Positions 31,554 to 40,759 of a stretch of DNA of 64,000 nt are shown one piece after another. The stretch spans positions 1,302,001-1,366,000 of the forward strand of contig NZ_QLMC01000001.1 of NCBI RefSeq assembly GCF_003259745.1, read 5' to 3'. Source of the DNA: Larkinella arboricola (GTDB lineage Bacteria; Bacteroidota; Bacteroidia; Cytophagales; Spirosomataceae). The notes under the pieces were generated by a model. It saw only the letters and a list, made by a program, of their open reading frames with translations. It did no database searches and was not told the origin of the DNA. Numbering within the stretch: position 1 is the stretch's first letter; each line of letters starts with the position of its first letter. A program made the translations under genes and the position numbers.

Positions 31554-34500
31554 TTAAAAATTTAAATTCAGGCCCAGTGCAAACGTGCGGGGAACTGGAT
31601 AAGGGCTGATGTCGACCCCTTCGCTAAGACCGCTCAAACCGTTGAAACTGGCTTCCGGATTGGCCCCTTTGTAGTTGGTCAGAACCAGCGCCTGCTGTAC
31701 ACTCAAAAAGATCCGGGATTTGGAGAGGTATTTCGACACTTTCGGCAAGGTGTAGCCCAGCGTAATATTTTTTACCGTTAGATAGGATGCATCGAGCGCC
31801 AGGCGGTCCTGTACATTGCGCGGAAATTCAGTGGTTCCCGACAGTGACCGTCCGACAATACCGGCACCGGGGTTTTCGGGCGACCGCCAGCGGTCTTTCA
31901 TGTACGTTTCGATATTGAAAATCCCTTCCAGTGTTTCGGTCCATTCCGCCAGTGCATAGTACATTCTCCCACCGTAGGCTCCTGAAATCACAATATTCAG
32001 ATCCAGATTCTGGTAAGAAAATGTATTATTGAGGCCGTAAACAAATTTCGGATTGGGGTTGCCGATGTACGTTTTATCCAGGGTGTTGATGACTCCATCG
32101 CCGTTGATGTCTTTCATGCGCATGGTGCCAACCGCAGATGTACTGTGTTTGGGCTGCGTATCAAACTCCTCCTGTGTTTTGTAAATGCCATCGAATACGT
32201 AGCCGTAGAACTGCCCGATGGGATGGCCTACTTCCGTTTTCCAGATCGTACTGGAATAGTTGCCAATGCCGCCGATGGGCGTGTCATTGGTTCCTAACTT
32301 GATGACCTTGTTTCGGTTAAAAGAGATATTGAAATCACTGCTCCATTTCAGGTTTCCAACCAGGTTCCGGGTGTTGGCACCAAATTCATACCCCCAGAAA
32401 TGGAATTCGCCAATGTTGTCCTGAATGTTGGAAAAACCCGTACCCGTCGGAATATCCACCTGATACAGCATGTCCTTGGTTCTTTTGTTGTAATAATCCG
32501 CCGTCAGCGAAATCCGGTCGTTCAACAGCCCCACATCCAGACCAATGTCCATTCCGGTGGTGGTTTCCCAGGTCAGGCTGGTGTTGCCAATTGTGTTGGG
32601 GCTTCGGCCCTGTACAAGGGCATTTCCGAACGTGTAGTTGGTGGAGAGGATGTTGCCAAACTGGCTGTAATTACCAATGTTAAAATTGCCGGCATCGCCG
32701 TATTCGGCCCGTAATTTCAGGTAACTCAGGCCGTTCCATTTCTGGGCAAAGCCTTCGTCTGAAATGATCCAGCCCGCCGATATGGAGGGGAAAGCGCCCC
32801 AGCGGTTTACGGAGCCAAACCGGGAGGAGCCATCCCGGCGAATGGAAGCGGCCAGCAGGTATTTCCCTTTGTAGTTGTAGTTTACACGGCTAAACATCGA
32901 AAGCAGCGACCATTCGGTTGAGTAGCTGTTCCCGTTTTTGATAGCAGCCGCGTCAATCCAGGTAACAGCGTCATCCGGAAAGCTGGTGCCCGTCAGCCGG
33001 TTGGTTTCCTGCCGAAACTGCTGGGCCGAATACCCCACCAGTGCTTCGACGTGATGGTCTGTCGCAAAGGTTTTACTGTAATTGAGGGTGTTCTCGGTCA
33101 GCCACGATGTATATTCATTCGTTTCATACGAGCCGGTGGCCAGCTTGGGCGGGGGGGCAAAAATGCCGCCCGCCGTCGAGGGATTGAAAATTCGCTGTTT
33201 CCGGCTTTCCAGATCCAGGGAGAGGGAGCTTTTAAACCGGAAATTCTTGAGAAAGTCGATCTCGGCGTAGGCGTTGCTTAGGATCCGGGTTGAGTTGGAC
33301 CGGTTGGTGGTTTCCAGAAGCGTTTTTTTCCAGTTCGGAAATGTAAAAAGCCCCGGTCCGGTAAAACTAACTTTGTCGGAACCATCGGGGTTTTTGTCAT
33401 CGGGCGAAAAGATGGGTGGCGTAATGATGGCCGAATAGATCGTGCTATAGAAACCGTCGGTTTCCTGATTCAGACTACGCTGATAGGTTGGGGCTATGTT
33501 GATGCCGACCCGGGCAAAGTCATTGATCTTGTATTGATTGTTGGACCGCAGGGAAAACCGCTCGTAATTGGTGTTCAAGACCACCCCTTTCTCTTTGTAA
33601 TAGCCGAGGGTTGTGGCCGAACTGAAATTGTTTTTGTTTGATAAAATGGAAAGGTTATAGCTATTCTGCCCGCCCGTCTGCAATAGTTCATTATACCAGT
33701 CGGTGCTTTTTCCGGTATAGGCTTCGGGGTTTTGATACAGCTCCGGAATACCGCCCGTGTACCCTTCGTATTTAATTTTATCTTCAAAAATTTCTTTCCG
33801 ATCCTGTAAAAACTCCTTCGCATTCATGAGTTTTGCCCGCCCCCGCTGCGGAACCTGGGCAATGCCGTAGGTGGCGCTGAACTGGATGGTGGTCCGGCCT
33901 TCTTTGGCTTGTTTCGTGGTGATCAGAATGACCCCGTTGGCCGCCCGCGAACCGTATAAAGCAGCCGCTGAAGCGCCTTTCAGGACGGAGAAATTTTCGA
34001 TCTCGTTGGGGTTGATGTTGTTGATACCGCCCACAATCGGAAACCCGTCGACCACATACAGGGGCGTATTGCCGGCATTGATGGAAGCCGCTCCGCGAAT
34101 CCGGATGGCCATTCCGCTACCGGGTGTTCCCGAAGCCTGGTTGATCTGGACACCGGCAATGCGCCCCTGAAGCTTTTGAGCAAACTGGCCCACCGGCTGA
34201 TCTTCCAGTTGGGCCGCCGGCAGTGTTGCGATGGAACCGGTAACTTCCCGCTGTTTCTGCGTGCCGTAGCCCACCACCACGATTTCCTCCAGCGCCCGGT
34301 CTTCCGGAGCCAGCGCAATGGAAAGGGTGTTTTGGTTGCCCATCGTCACCTCCTGGCTTTTGTAGCCAACAAAGCTAAAAACGAGGGTGGCATTGTCTTC
34401 CGTCTCCAGTTGAAAACCGCCCTCCCCGTTTGTAATCGTACCCCGCTGCGTTCCTTTCACAACGACGCTGACACCGGGCAATCCTTTCCCGGTTTCATCG

Positions 34501-34943
34501 AGTACTTTTCCGGAAACCGCCCGCTTGGGGGCAACCTGGCCCACCGGTGGAAGTGGTACCGGTGTAACTTCTTCGCGTCGGATGATAATGACCTTTCCGG
34601 TTAGTTCATACTGCAATCCCAGCGGGCTCAGGATGTGGTCCAGTACCTGCTGAAGGGGTTTGTTTTCGGCAGAAAGGGTAATTTTTCGGCTGGACTGAAT
34701 CAGTTTGGAACTAAACACGAAACGGACGTCTATCTGCCGTTCCAACTGGCTCAGGACCGTTTTAATCTGCATGTCCTGCGCTTTGATCGTAATTTTCTGA
34801 TTAAGAATTGATTGGGCTAGGCCGTCGCTGGCGTAGCCCAGTCTGGCGAAGCATAAAGCGAACAAGGCCTGAATCGCAGTAAGCCCCAGGTTTCGACAGA
34901 TGATTCGACAGGCGAATTGGCGATACTGTACGTTTTTTTTCAT
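31554..34943 (-). CDS. SusC/RagA-family transporter with N-terminal STN signalling domain (second copy)
   Basis: The protein is 1129 residues from the ATG at 34943 (MKKNVQYRQF); the frame is open to 35021, but the extension is not signal-like. After the signal peptide comes an STN (secretin/TonB N-terminal) domain (about 45-115, ITIKAQDMQIKTVLSQLERQ), then a carboxypeptidase-regulatory-like domain, the EEIVVVGYGTQKQREVTGS region, a plug, and a barrel ending in GLNLNF. STN domains contact FecR-type anti-sigma factors in the periplasm. FecR and an ECF sigma are the next two genes upstream, so this transporter both imports and reports its ligand. It is the only one of the three SusC proteins here with an STN domain. 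Confidence 0.96.
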   Translation of the reverse strand: MKKNVQYRQFACRIICRNLGLTAIQALFALCFARLGYASDGLAQSILNQKITIKAQDMQIKTVLSQLERQIDVRFVFSSKLIQSSRKITLSAENKPLQQVLDHILSPLGLQYELTGKVIIIRREEVTPVPLPPVGQVAPKRAVSGKVLDETGKGLPGVSVVVKGTQRGTITNGEGGFQLETEDNATLVFSFVGYKSQEVTMGNQNTLSIALAPEDRALEEIVVVGYGTQKQREVTGSIATLPAAQLEDQPVGQFAQKLQGRIAGVQINQASGTPGSGMAIRIRGAASINAGNTPLYVVDGFPIVGGINNINPNEIENFSVLKGASAAALYGSRAANGVILITTKQAKEGRTTIQFSATYGIAQVPQRGRAKLMNAKEFLQDRKEIFEDKIKYEGYTGGIPELYQNPEAYTGKSTDWYNELLQTGGQNSYNLSILSNKNNFSSATTLGYYKEKGVVLNTNYERFSLRSNNQYKINDFARVGINIAPTYQRSLNQETDGFYSTIYSAIITPPIFSPDDKNPDGSDKVSFTGPGLFTFPNWKKTLLETTNRSNSTRILSNAYAEIDFLKNFRFKSSLSLDLESRKQRIFNPSTAGGIFAPPPKLATGSYETNEYTSWLTENTLNYSKTFATDHHVEALVGYSAQQFRQETNRLTGTSFPDDAVTWIDAAAIKNGNSYSTEWSLLSMFSRVNYNYKGKYLLAASIRRDGSSRFGSVNRWGAFPSISAGWIISDEGFAQKWNGLSYLKLRAEYGDAGNFNIGNYSQFGNILSTNYTFGNALVQGRSPNTIGNTSLTWETTTGMDIGLDVGLLNDRISLTADYYNKRTKDMLYQVDIPTGTGFSNIQDNIGEFHFWGYEFGANTRNLVGNLKWSSDFNISFNRNKVIKLGTNDTPIGGIGNYSSTIWKTEVGHPIGQFYGYVFDGIYKTQEEFDTQPKHSTSAVGTMRMKDINGDGVINTLDKTYIGNPNPKFVYGLNNTFSYQNLDLNIVISGAYGGRMYYALAEWTETLEGIFNIETYMKDRWRSPENPGAGIVGRSLSGTTEFPRNVQDRLALDASYLTVKNITLGYTLPKVSKYLSKSRIFLSVQQALVLTNYKGANPEASFNGLSGLSEGVDISPYPVPRTFALGLNLNF

Positions 34944-35189
34944 AAAAGTTAAGGGTATAGGAATTTGAGTAGGCAATAGTTTTCCCGGCTCCCCTTTTTC
35001 GGGGAGTAGCATCACAAACATTTTTGAACAGAAGTGCTGGAATTTAACCGGGCCGAACGAACTCCGCCCGGCACCTTTTCAGATTGCAGGTTTTTGCGGT
35101 CATCATACCGTATAAAGTTTTAAGGGTTTAGGTTATTGCTATCACAAAAAGAATTCAGCCAGTATACAAACCGGCTTAACAGGTATGAT

Positions 35190-36323
35190 TCAATTTGTTT
35201 TACATCCCTTGCCGTGAATGATAATCTTCCCTTCTACCAGTTCATACCGGGCTTCTACGGCTTTACAGATGATGGTTAGCTGATTATACAATGACATACC
35301 GTCCAGAGATGCCGTCAATGGACAATCCATCATCAGGTCTTTATCATACACAATCGGAATACCGTAGGCTTTTTCGAGAGAAGCAAAAACTTCGCTCAGG
35401 GGTTTGTCTTCAAAACGGAATGAAGGCTGAACTGCGGTTTTGAGTAACACCGGCTTTTCCACCAGGGTCTTTCGCATCCGTACTTCATCCGTGTTATAGA
35501 CAATCTTCTGATGGGGAGAAAGAATGACCCCTTCCAGTTCGTGGTTGGTTGCTTTCTCCCTGGCTTTGGGGTCCGACTGGGCAAACACCGAAACGCGCCC
35601 GGTCTTCACTTCTACGATAACTTCCCGCGAACTTTTATAGGCTTTTACCGTAAAGCTAGTCCCTAAAACTTTAGTAACCAGGCCTTTTGAATATACCAGA
35701 AAAGGCCGGGCCGGATCTTTGGCAACGTCAAAGAAGGCTTCTCCGCTGAGGTAGACTTCCCGTTTAAGAGTTGAAAAGTTTTTTGCGTAGTGAATCCGGC
35801 TGGCGGGCGCGAGGGTAACGGTACTGCCATCGCTAAGGTGAATCAAGATCGGTTGAGATGAGGTATTCGCGGTATCGGTAACGGATGATGGCTGATTTTG
35901 GGTAATTGTGAAGGGCGATTTCAACAGGGCGGACGGCCGTTCGGAATGGAGAGAGTGGCGAGTCAGCCATCCTGCCAGCAGAACAACGCTGACTGATGCC
36001 GCCACCTGGAACCAACTGCGTTTGTAAACCGGTAAGGGGAGTTGCTTATATTCCGGGGCTGATGATGACGGCTGTTGGATTCTGGAAATCGTCGATTTGA
36101 CGACCTCCTCAATTTCGTGCGCAGGCAGCGTAGATTCCTTTACCTGAAGAGACAGCACAACGCTTCGGGCCTCGTGAATCCGGTCGGCGCGGTCCGGGTT
36201 TTCCTGCATCCATTGATTCCAGAAGAAATCCGTCTCGCTGGTGGGTGTAAGCACCCACTGCCGGAAAAAAGGATCCCAGACAAAGTCGCCGGTTTTGTAA
36301 CTTCTGTACTTGTACTGGTCCAT
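35190..36323 (-). CDS. FecR-family anti-sigma factor
   Basis: The 377-residue protein has a cytoplasmic N-terminal region (about 1-100, with FFRQWVLTPTSETDFFWNQWM typical of the DUF4880-like anti-sigma part), one membrane helix (about 103-120), the periplasmic FecR domain (about 155-260, with DGSTVTLAPASRIHY and REVYLSGEAFFDVAKD) and a C-terminal DUF4974-type domain with FRFEDKPLSEVFASLEKAYG (about 305-370). It holds or activates the ECF sigma encoded 69 bases upstream in response to the STN-SusC. Order and spacing are classic for Bacteroidota. Confidence 0.94.
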   Translation of the reverse strand: MDQYKYRSYKTGDFVWDPFFRQWVLTPTSETDFFWNQWMQENPDRADRIHEARSVVLSLQVKESTLPAHEIEEVVKSTISRIQQPSSSAPEYKQLPLPVYKRSWFQVAASVSVVLLAGWLTRHSLHSERPSALLKSPFTITQNQPSSVTDTANTSSQPILIHLSDGSTVTLAPASRIHYAKNFSTLKREVYLSGEAFFDVAKDPARPFLVYSKGLVTKVLGTSFTVKAYKSSREVIVEVKTGRVSVFAQSDPKAREKATNHELEGVILSPHQKIVYNTDEVRMRKTLVEKPVLLKTAVQPSFRFEDKPLSEVFASLEKAYGIPIVYDKDLMMDCPLTASLDGMSLYNQLTIICKAVEARYELVEGKIIIHGKGCKTN

Positions 36324-36392
36324 ACCTGCCTGTGCATCTATCTATACTCTACGATAGACGAAATCACAGCCGTGATACCAAAAAAATCAGAA

Positions 36393-37037
36393 TTATTTTA
36401 AAAAAATAGAATGGTGCCAATAGAATTGGGTATCCGTAAAATAGACCAGAAGCAGCGTTAAGAATTCAAATTTCCAGTACACTTTCAGTTGTCTGATGGC
36501 AATCTGAAGCAGATTGGATACGGTTTGGGGAGTAATGTCCATCACCTCCGAAATCTGGTTACGGTCCATTTCCTGAAAAAATTTCAGATAAATGACTTCC
36601 TTCTGCCGTTTGGGAAGTTCATCCAGCGGCTTTTTGAACCGTTGGGTGAGGACCCGGACGCTTTCCTGTTCGATGTATTCCTCTTCCACCGAATATTCGA
36701 TGTCAAAGGCTCCCTGGTCGTCGTCGGGAATCTCATTCGATAAGCCGGGTTTGGATTGCCCGCTTCGGTTCATCAGCCGACGGAGCGACGTCATCAGGTA
36801 AGGCTTCACTGCCACCTCTGTGTTGAGTCGGTCACGACGTTCCCAAAGGATCAGAAACAGGTCCTGGATGCAGTCTTTGACAAACTCCCTGTCTTTTGAA
36901 AATTTACTGCCGTACCGAAACAGAGCCTGAAAATGAGAAGACATCAGATACTCAAAAGCCACGGTATCGCCTGACAGAAACCGTTGCCATACAACAAGTT
37001 CTGCGGGACGATTGAAGGGTAGGGGCTTCTGATCCAT
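36393..37037 (-). CDS. ECF RNA polymerase sigma factor (SusC-linked type)
   Basis: The 214-residue protein has region 2 (about 25-90, HFQALFRYGSKFSKDREFVKDCIQDLFLILWERR) and region 4 (about 135-190, LPKRQKEVIYLKFFQEMDRNQISEVMDITPQTVSNLL). It ends in a hydrophobic, aromatic tail (about 190-214) that is often seen in Bacteroidota ECF factors and might tether the protein to the membrane or to FecR. It should direct transcription of the susCD genes and perhaps of the PSD1-DUF1501 cassettes. It starts 48 bases after the membrane-cytochrome gene ends, so read-through from that cassette is possible. Confidence 0.94.
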   Translation of the reverse strand: MDQKPLPFNRPAELVVWQRFLSGDTVAFEYLMSSHFQALFRYGSKFSKDREFVKDCIQDLFLILWERRDRLNTEVAVKPYLMTSLRRLMNRSGQSKPGLSNEIPDDDQGAFDIEYSVEEEYIEQESVRVLTQRFKKPLDELPKRQKEVIYLKFFQEMDRNQISEVMDITPQTVSNLLQIAIRQLKVYWKFEFLTLLLVYFTDTQFYWHHSIFLK

Positions 37038-37085
37038 ATGCCGTTACTCATTAACAATGCGGTTCAAAGCGTCCGCATACTGGCG

Positions 37086-39263
37086 TCAATTAATAAACAT
37101 CTCATCCACCAGCACCAGCCCCGGCTTGCCCTTGCCGCCGTGCCATTCCGGCAGCGTACACGGTTTGGCAACGACCTTCAGACAGGCCACGGTTTGCGGT
37201 TTGAACGTACAGGTCACGTTGGTCAGCGAATGTTCGTCACCTTTGGCCGGCATCTTCGGTTTAACCGTCGAGAGCAGTTTCATCTGATCGGGGCTAGTTC
37301 CGCCCCAGACTTCCACTGTGGCCGGTGGAAAAATACCGGTGGCTTCTTCGATCATGATGCGCAGGGCCACCGACGAGGCCGTAATCGGTTTTTTAAACTC
37401 CGAAACCACCACCATGTCGTTGTTGCGAACGCCGGTCCAGTTATTGGCCCAAGCCGGGCTGTTGGCGTTAAAGGTGCCCAGCTTGCGGTCAAAGAAAGAC
37501 TTGGGGCCGTCGGCCTGGTGGACCCGGTTTAGCGGTTGCAGCAGGATGATGCTGTCGGGTTTGTAGGCGGATTTAAAGAAGTCGAACGTGGCTACGCTAC
37601 TGCCGTACCAGCCATCTTTGTAGGCTTTGGCCTTAATGGTGGTCCGGTCGGTCAGCACGGTTTTGTTGTTGAAAACCGGCGAATGGATGCTGTCGGGCTC
37701 GGTACCGTCGGTGGTGTAGCGGATCTGCACACCTTTGATTGGGTGATGCAGGGCCAGCGCCAGCGACTGATCAAAAACCATCGAAGGGTTTTTAATCTCC
37801 GGCGGGTTGAGCGTGAGCGGATTGCTGCCATCGTCTTTAAAACCGGCGATGAACGTGATATTTTTGTGCGCTTTCTGCAACTGCTGAATTTCCGACGGCG
37901 TTAACTTCGTCTCCCACAACGCCACGGTTTGCAGGCTTTTGAAGTCGCGAATCTGGTTCTGCAAGTGGGCGTAGGTAACTTTGGTGCCGGACAGCGTCAG
38001 GCTTTTCAGATGGGGCAGCCTGGCCAGTTCTTTCAGGTTTTGGCCCGTCACATCCGTAAAATTCAAATCCAGTCGTTGCAGGTTTTCAAACTGACTGATC
38101 GTTTTCAAATCCGCATCTTTCACCGGCAGTTTGTTTAGATTCAGCGAAACGATCTGGCTTTTAATGTCGCTCAATTCCTGCAATTTCTCGGCGGAATACG
38201 TGCTTTGATTATATAGGTTGACCGCCAGCGCCGGGGAGCCTTTGGCCAGCGGGGCAATCGTGCGGTAGTCGTTGTTCAGCTTCTGAACGGCTTCTTCATC
38301 AGCCGCGGCAAACCGGTAAATTTCCTGCACCGGATCGGCCGATTTAAACCGGCTTGATGCCAGTTGTCGTAATGAATCCGAGGGCGGCAAGTCGATGACC
38401 TTCTCATTGAAATCCGGACGGCCTTTCACCCACAACGCCAGCAGCGTCATTTCGTCGGTGGTCAACTGGGTTTTGCCTTTGGGGGGCATGTGTTTTTTGT
38501 CTTCTTCCGACAAATGAATCCGCTGAAGCAATAGGCTGGCTTTCGGGTCGCCGGGTTTGAACAGCTTGCCGGATTTACCGCCTTTCAGCAGGGCTTCCTC
38601 CGTAGCCATACTCAGTTGACCTTTTAATTTTTCAGGATTGTGGCAACTGACGCACTTCTGCTCAAAAATGGGTTTAATCACATCCTTGTAGACCATCGCC
38701 TGATCCAGCGCCACCGGTTCGGCTTCGGTTTGCTTCATGATCGGCCCCGAAATGAAATCATCACCATGCGTCAAAACCGCGCCATAATGACCCGCGCCCA
38801 CCAGCAGAAAAACCGTCAAAATGGCCGTGGACTTGGCCAGCGGAGCCTTGTACCAGCTTTTTGTGCGACTCCAGTAGATGAAGCAGGACAGGTAAAAAAG
38901 CAGTACGCCCGTCCACTTATGCCATTGCAGCACCTGACCCGAATAGCCGTCTTCTTTGGACAGAAACAAGCCCATAATAACTGTAATTCCGGCCGACAGC
39001 AGACCGACCAGCAGCAGGTTGGTCAGAAAGTCCCGGTAGAACTCGTTGGTCGAATTGGCGGCATTGAAACGAAACAGTTCCATCGCCATCGCCAGCAGCA
39101 GAATAACAATCGGGAAGTGGAGAAACAGCGGGTGCATCCGCCCAATGGACTGCACCCAGGCCGGTACGACAATCCGGCTCTCGAACAGCAAGAGAAATAG
39201 AATGAAGATGGCCGAAGCAAACAACGCCTGCTCGGCCAGACTTTTGACCTTTTTAGTCATCAC
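37086..39263 (-). CDS. Membrane cytochrome with PSC1 heme domain, leucine-rich repeats and chitobiase-like C-terminal domain
   Basis: The 725-residue protein is modular. About five membrane helices (about 13-165, DUF2231-like) carry His49, His115, His159 and His166, which could ligate heme b. A cytochrome c domain follows with CVSCH (204-208) and candidate axial Met259 in HMPPKGK. Leucine-rich repeats occupy about 370-480 (LQRLDLNFTDVTG, LKSLTLSGTKVTY). A CHB_HEX_C-type segment (about 515-560, YTTDGTEPDSIHSPVF) and a discoidin-like beta domain finish it. It follows a DUF1501 gene by 37 bases. It could pass electrons between PSD1 proteins and the quinone pool (inference). Only its last codons survive in the sister cassette. 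Confidence 0.87.
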   Translation of the reverse strand: MMTKKVKSLAEQALFASAIFILFLLLFESRIVVPAWVQSIGRMHPLFLHFPIVILLLAMAMELFRFNAANSTNEFYRDFLTNLLLVGLLSAGITVIMGLFLSKEDGYSGQVLQWHKWTGVLLFYLSCFIYWSRTKSWYKAPLAKSTAILTVFLLVGAGHYGAVLTHGDDFISGPIMKQTEAEPVALDQAMVYKDVIKPIFEQKCVSCHNPEKLKGQLSMATEEALLKGGKSGKLFKPGDPKASLLLQRIHLSEEDKKHMPPKGKTQLTTDEMTLLALWVKGRPDFNEKVIDLPPSDSLRQLASSRFKSADPVQEIYRFAAADEEAVQKLNNDYRTIAPLAKGSPALAVNLYNQSTYSAEKLQELSDIKSQIVSLNLNKLPVKDADLKTISQFENLQRLDLNFTDVTGQNLKELARLPHLKSLTLSGTKVTYAHLQNQIRDFKSLQTVALWETKLTPSEIQQLQKAHKNITFIAGFKDDGSNPLTLNPPEIKNPSMVFDQSLALALHHPIKGVQIRYTTDGTEPDSIHSPVFNNKTVLTDRTTIKAKAYKDGWYGSSVATFDFFKSAYKPDSIILLQPLNRVHQADGPKSFFDRKLGTFNANSPAWANNWTGVRNNDMVVVSEFKKPITASSVALRIMIEEATGIFPPATVEVWGGTSPDQMKLLSTVKPKMPAKGDEHSLTNVTCTFKPQTVACLKVVAKPCTLPEWHGGKGKPGLVLVDEMFIN

Positions 39264-39300
39264 AAAATTAATCCAGCGGGTTTAGGAATGGGGTACTTTT

Positions 39301-40755
39301 TCAGGCAATGATGTCGCGCACAACCTTTCCCGATACATCGGTCAGGCGGTAGCGACGGCCCAGGTGTTTGAAAATCAATTTTTCGTGATTGAGGCCCAAC
39401 TGGTGCAAGACCGTCGCCTGAAAATCGTGCACGTGGACGGGGTTCTGGGCGATGTTATAGCCCAGCTCATCGGTTTCGCCGTAGACCATACCGGGTTTGA
39501 TTCCGCCCCCGGCCATCCAGATCGTGAAGCAGCGCGGGTGGTGATCGCGACCGTAGTTATCGGCGGTCAGTTTGCCCTGGGTGTAGCTGGTGCGGCCAAA
39601 TTCACCGCCCCAGATGACGAGCGTTTCGTCCAGCAAACCGCGTTGTTTGAGATCGGTTACCAGGGCCGCCGACGCCTGATCAACGTCTTTGGCCTGTTTG
39701 GCAATTTCGAACGGCAGGTTGCCGTGCTGGTCCCAACCCTGGTGGTAAAGCTGCACAAACCGGACGCCGTTTTCGGACAGTTTTCGGGCCAGCAGGCAGT
39801 TGGCGGCATAGGTTCCGGGTACCAGACAGTCGGGGCCGTAGAGCTTGACAATATCGTCCGGTTCTTTCGACAAATCCATGACTTCCGGCACGGCGGTTTG
39901 CATCCGGTACGCCATTTCGTACTGTTTCACCTTCGCCGTAATTTCTGGGTCGCCAAACTCCTGATAGGCCATGTCGTTGAGCTTGGCCAGATTATCGAGC
40001 ATATCCCGGCGCGCGTGGCGGTCCATGCCTTCCGGGTCGCGCAGGTACAACACCGGGTCTTCGCCCTTGCTGAACTGCACGCCCTGGTGAATGGAATCCA
40101 GAAAACCGTTCGACCACAGTTTGGAATAAACCCCCTGCCCGTTGCCGACACCGCGCGACAGCAGGACCGTGAAGTTGGGCAGGTTCTTGTTTTCGTTACC
40201 CAGTCCGTAGCTCAGCCACGCGCCCATGCTCGGACGGTTGCCCTGCTGCGAGCCGGTTTGCAGAAAGGTCAGCGCCGGGTCGTGGTTGATGGCTTCGGTG
40301 TACATCGACTTGACGATGCAGAGGTCGTCCACGATTTTGGCCGTGTAGGGAAACAGATCGCTCACCCACGCCCGCGACTGGCCATACTGCTTGAAATCGA
40401 CGAACGAACCCACTAGCGGAAACGACGACTGATTGGCCGTCATGCCCGTAAGCCGCTGGTTACCGCGCACCGAAGGCGGTATTTCCTGCCCCAGCATTTC
40501 GCGCAGTTTGGGCTTGTAATCAAACAGTTCCTGCTGCGAGGGCGCGCCGTTCTGAAACAGATAAATGACGCGTTTGGCTTTGGGCGCAAAGTGCGGAATG
40601 CCGGGGGTGAACCCTTCTTCGTCGGTGCTGTTTCCGCCAAACAGATCGGGGATCATAAGCGACCCCAGGGCCGCGCTGCCCAATCCTAAACTTAACCGGG
40701 ACAGAAACCGACGCCGGTTGAAATTAAAGCCGTGTTCCAGGATTTCCTTTTCCAT
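39301..40755 (-). CDS. DUF1501 family protein, Tat-exported (copy B)
   Basis: The 484-residue paralogue of 26064-27521 has the same Tat signal (NRRRFLSRLSLGLGSAALGSLMIP) and the same core. The last 83 residues differ from copy A at only one position; the N-terminal 80 are clearly more divergent. It is five bases downstream of its PSD1 partner and is followed by the intact membrane cytochrome gene, so this is the more complete cassette. Function is unknown; the fold is phosphatase/sulfatase-like by family assignment. Confidence 0.92.
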   Translation of the reverse strand: MEKEILEHGFNFNRRRFLSRLSLGLGSAALGSLMIPDLFGGNSTDEEGFTPGIPHFAPKAKRVIYLFQNGAPSQQELFDYKPKLREMLGQEIPPSVRGNQRLTGMTANQSSFPLVGSFVDFKQYGQSRAWVSDLFPYTAKIVDDLCIVKSMYTEAINHDPALTFLQTGSQQGNRPSMGAWLSYGLGNENKNLPNFTVLLSRGVGNGQGVYSKLWSNGFLDSIHQGVQFSKGEDPVLYLRDPEGMDRHARRDMLDNLAKLNDMAYQEFGDPEITAKVKQYEMAYRMQTAVPEVMDLSKEPDDIVKLYGPDCLVPGTYAANCLLARKLSENGVRFVQLYHQGWDQHGNLPFEIAKQAKDVDQASAALVTDLKQRGLLDETLVIWGGEFGRTSYTQGKLTADNYGRDHHPRCFTIWMAGGGIKPGMVYGETDELGYNIAQNPVHVHDFQATVLHQLGLNHEKLIFKHLGRRYRLTDVSGKVVRDIIA

Positions 40756-40759
40756 GTGA

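Noticed and set aside
35048-35071. CCGGGC/GCCCGG hairpin between fecR and susC as a terminator
   Set aside because: The stem is only 6 bp with a 12-base loop and no T-run on the minus strand; too weak to call.
39364-40416. Plus-strand open frame of 350 residues, with a similar one at 26127-26744
   Set aside because: Both are antisense to the DUF1501 copies; they resemble each other only because the sense genes are paralogues.
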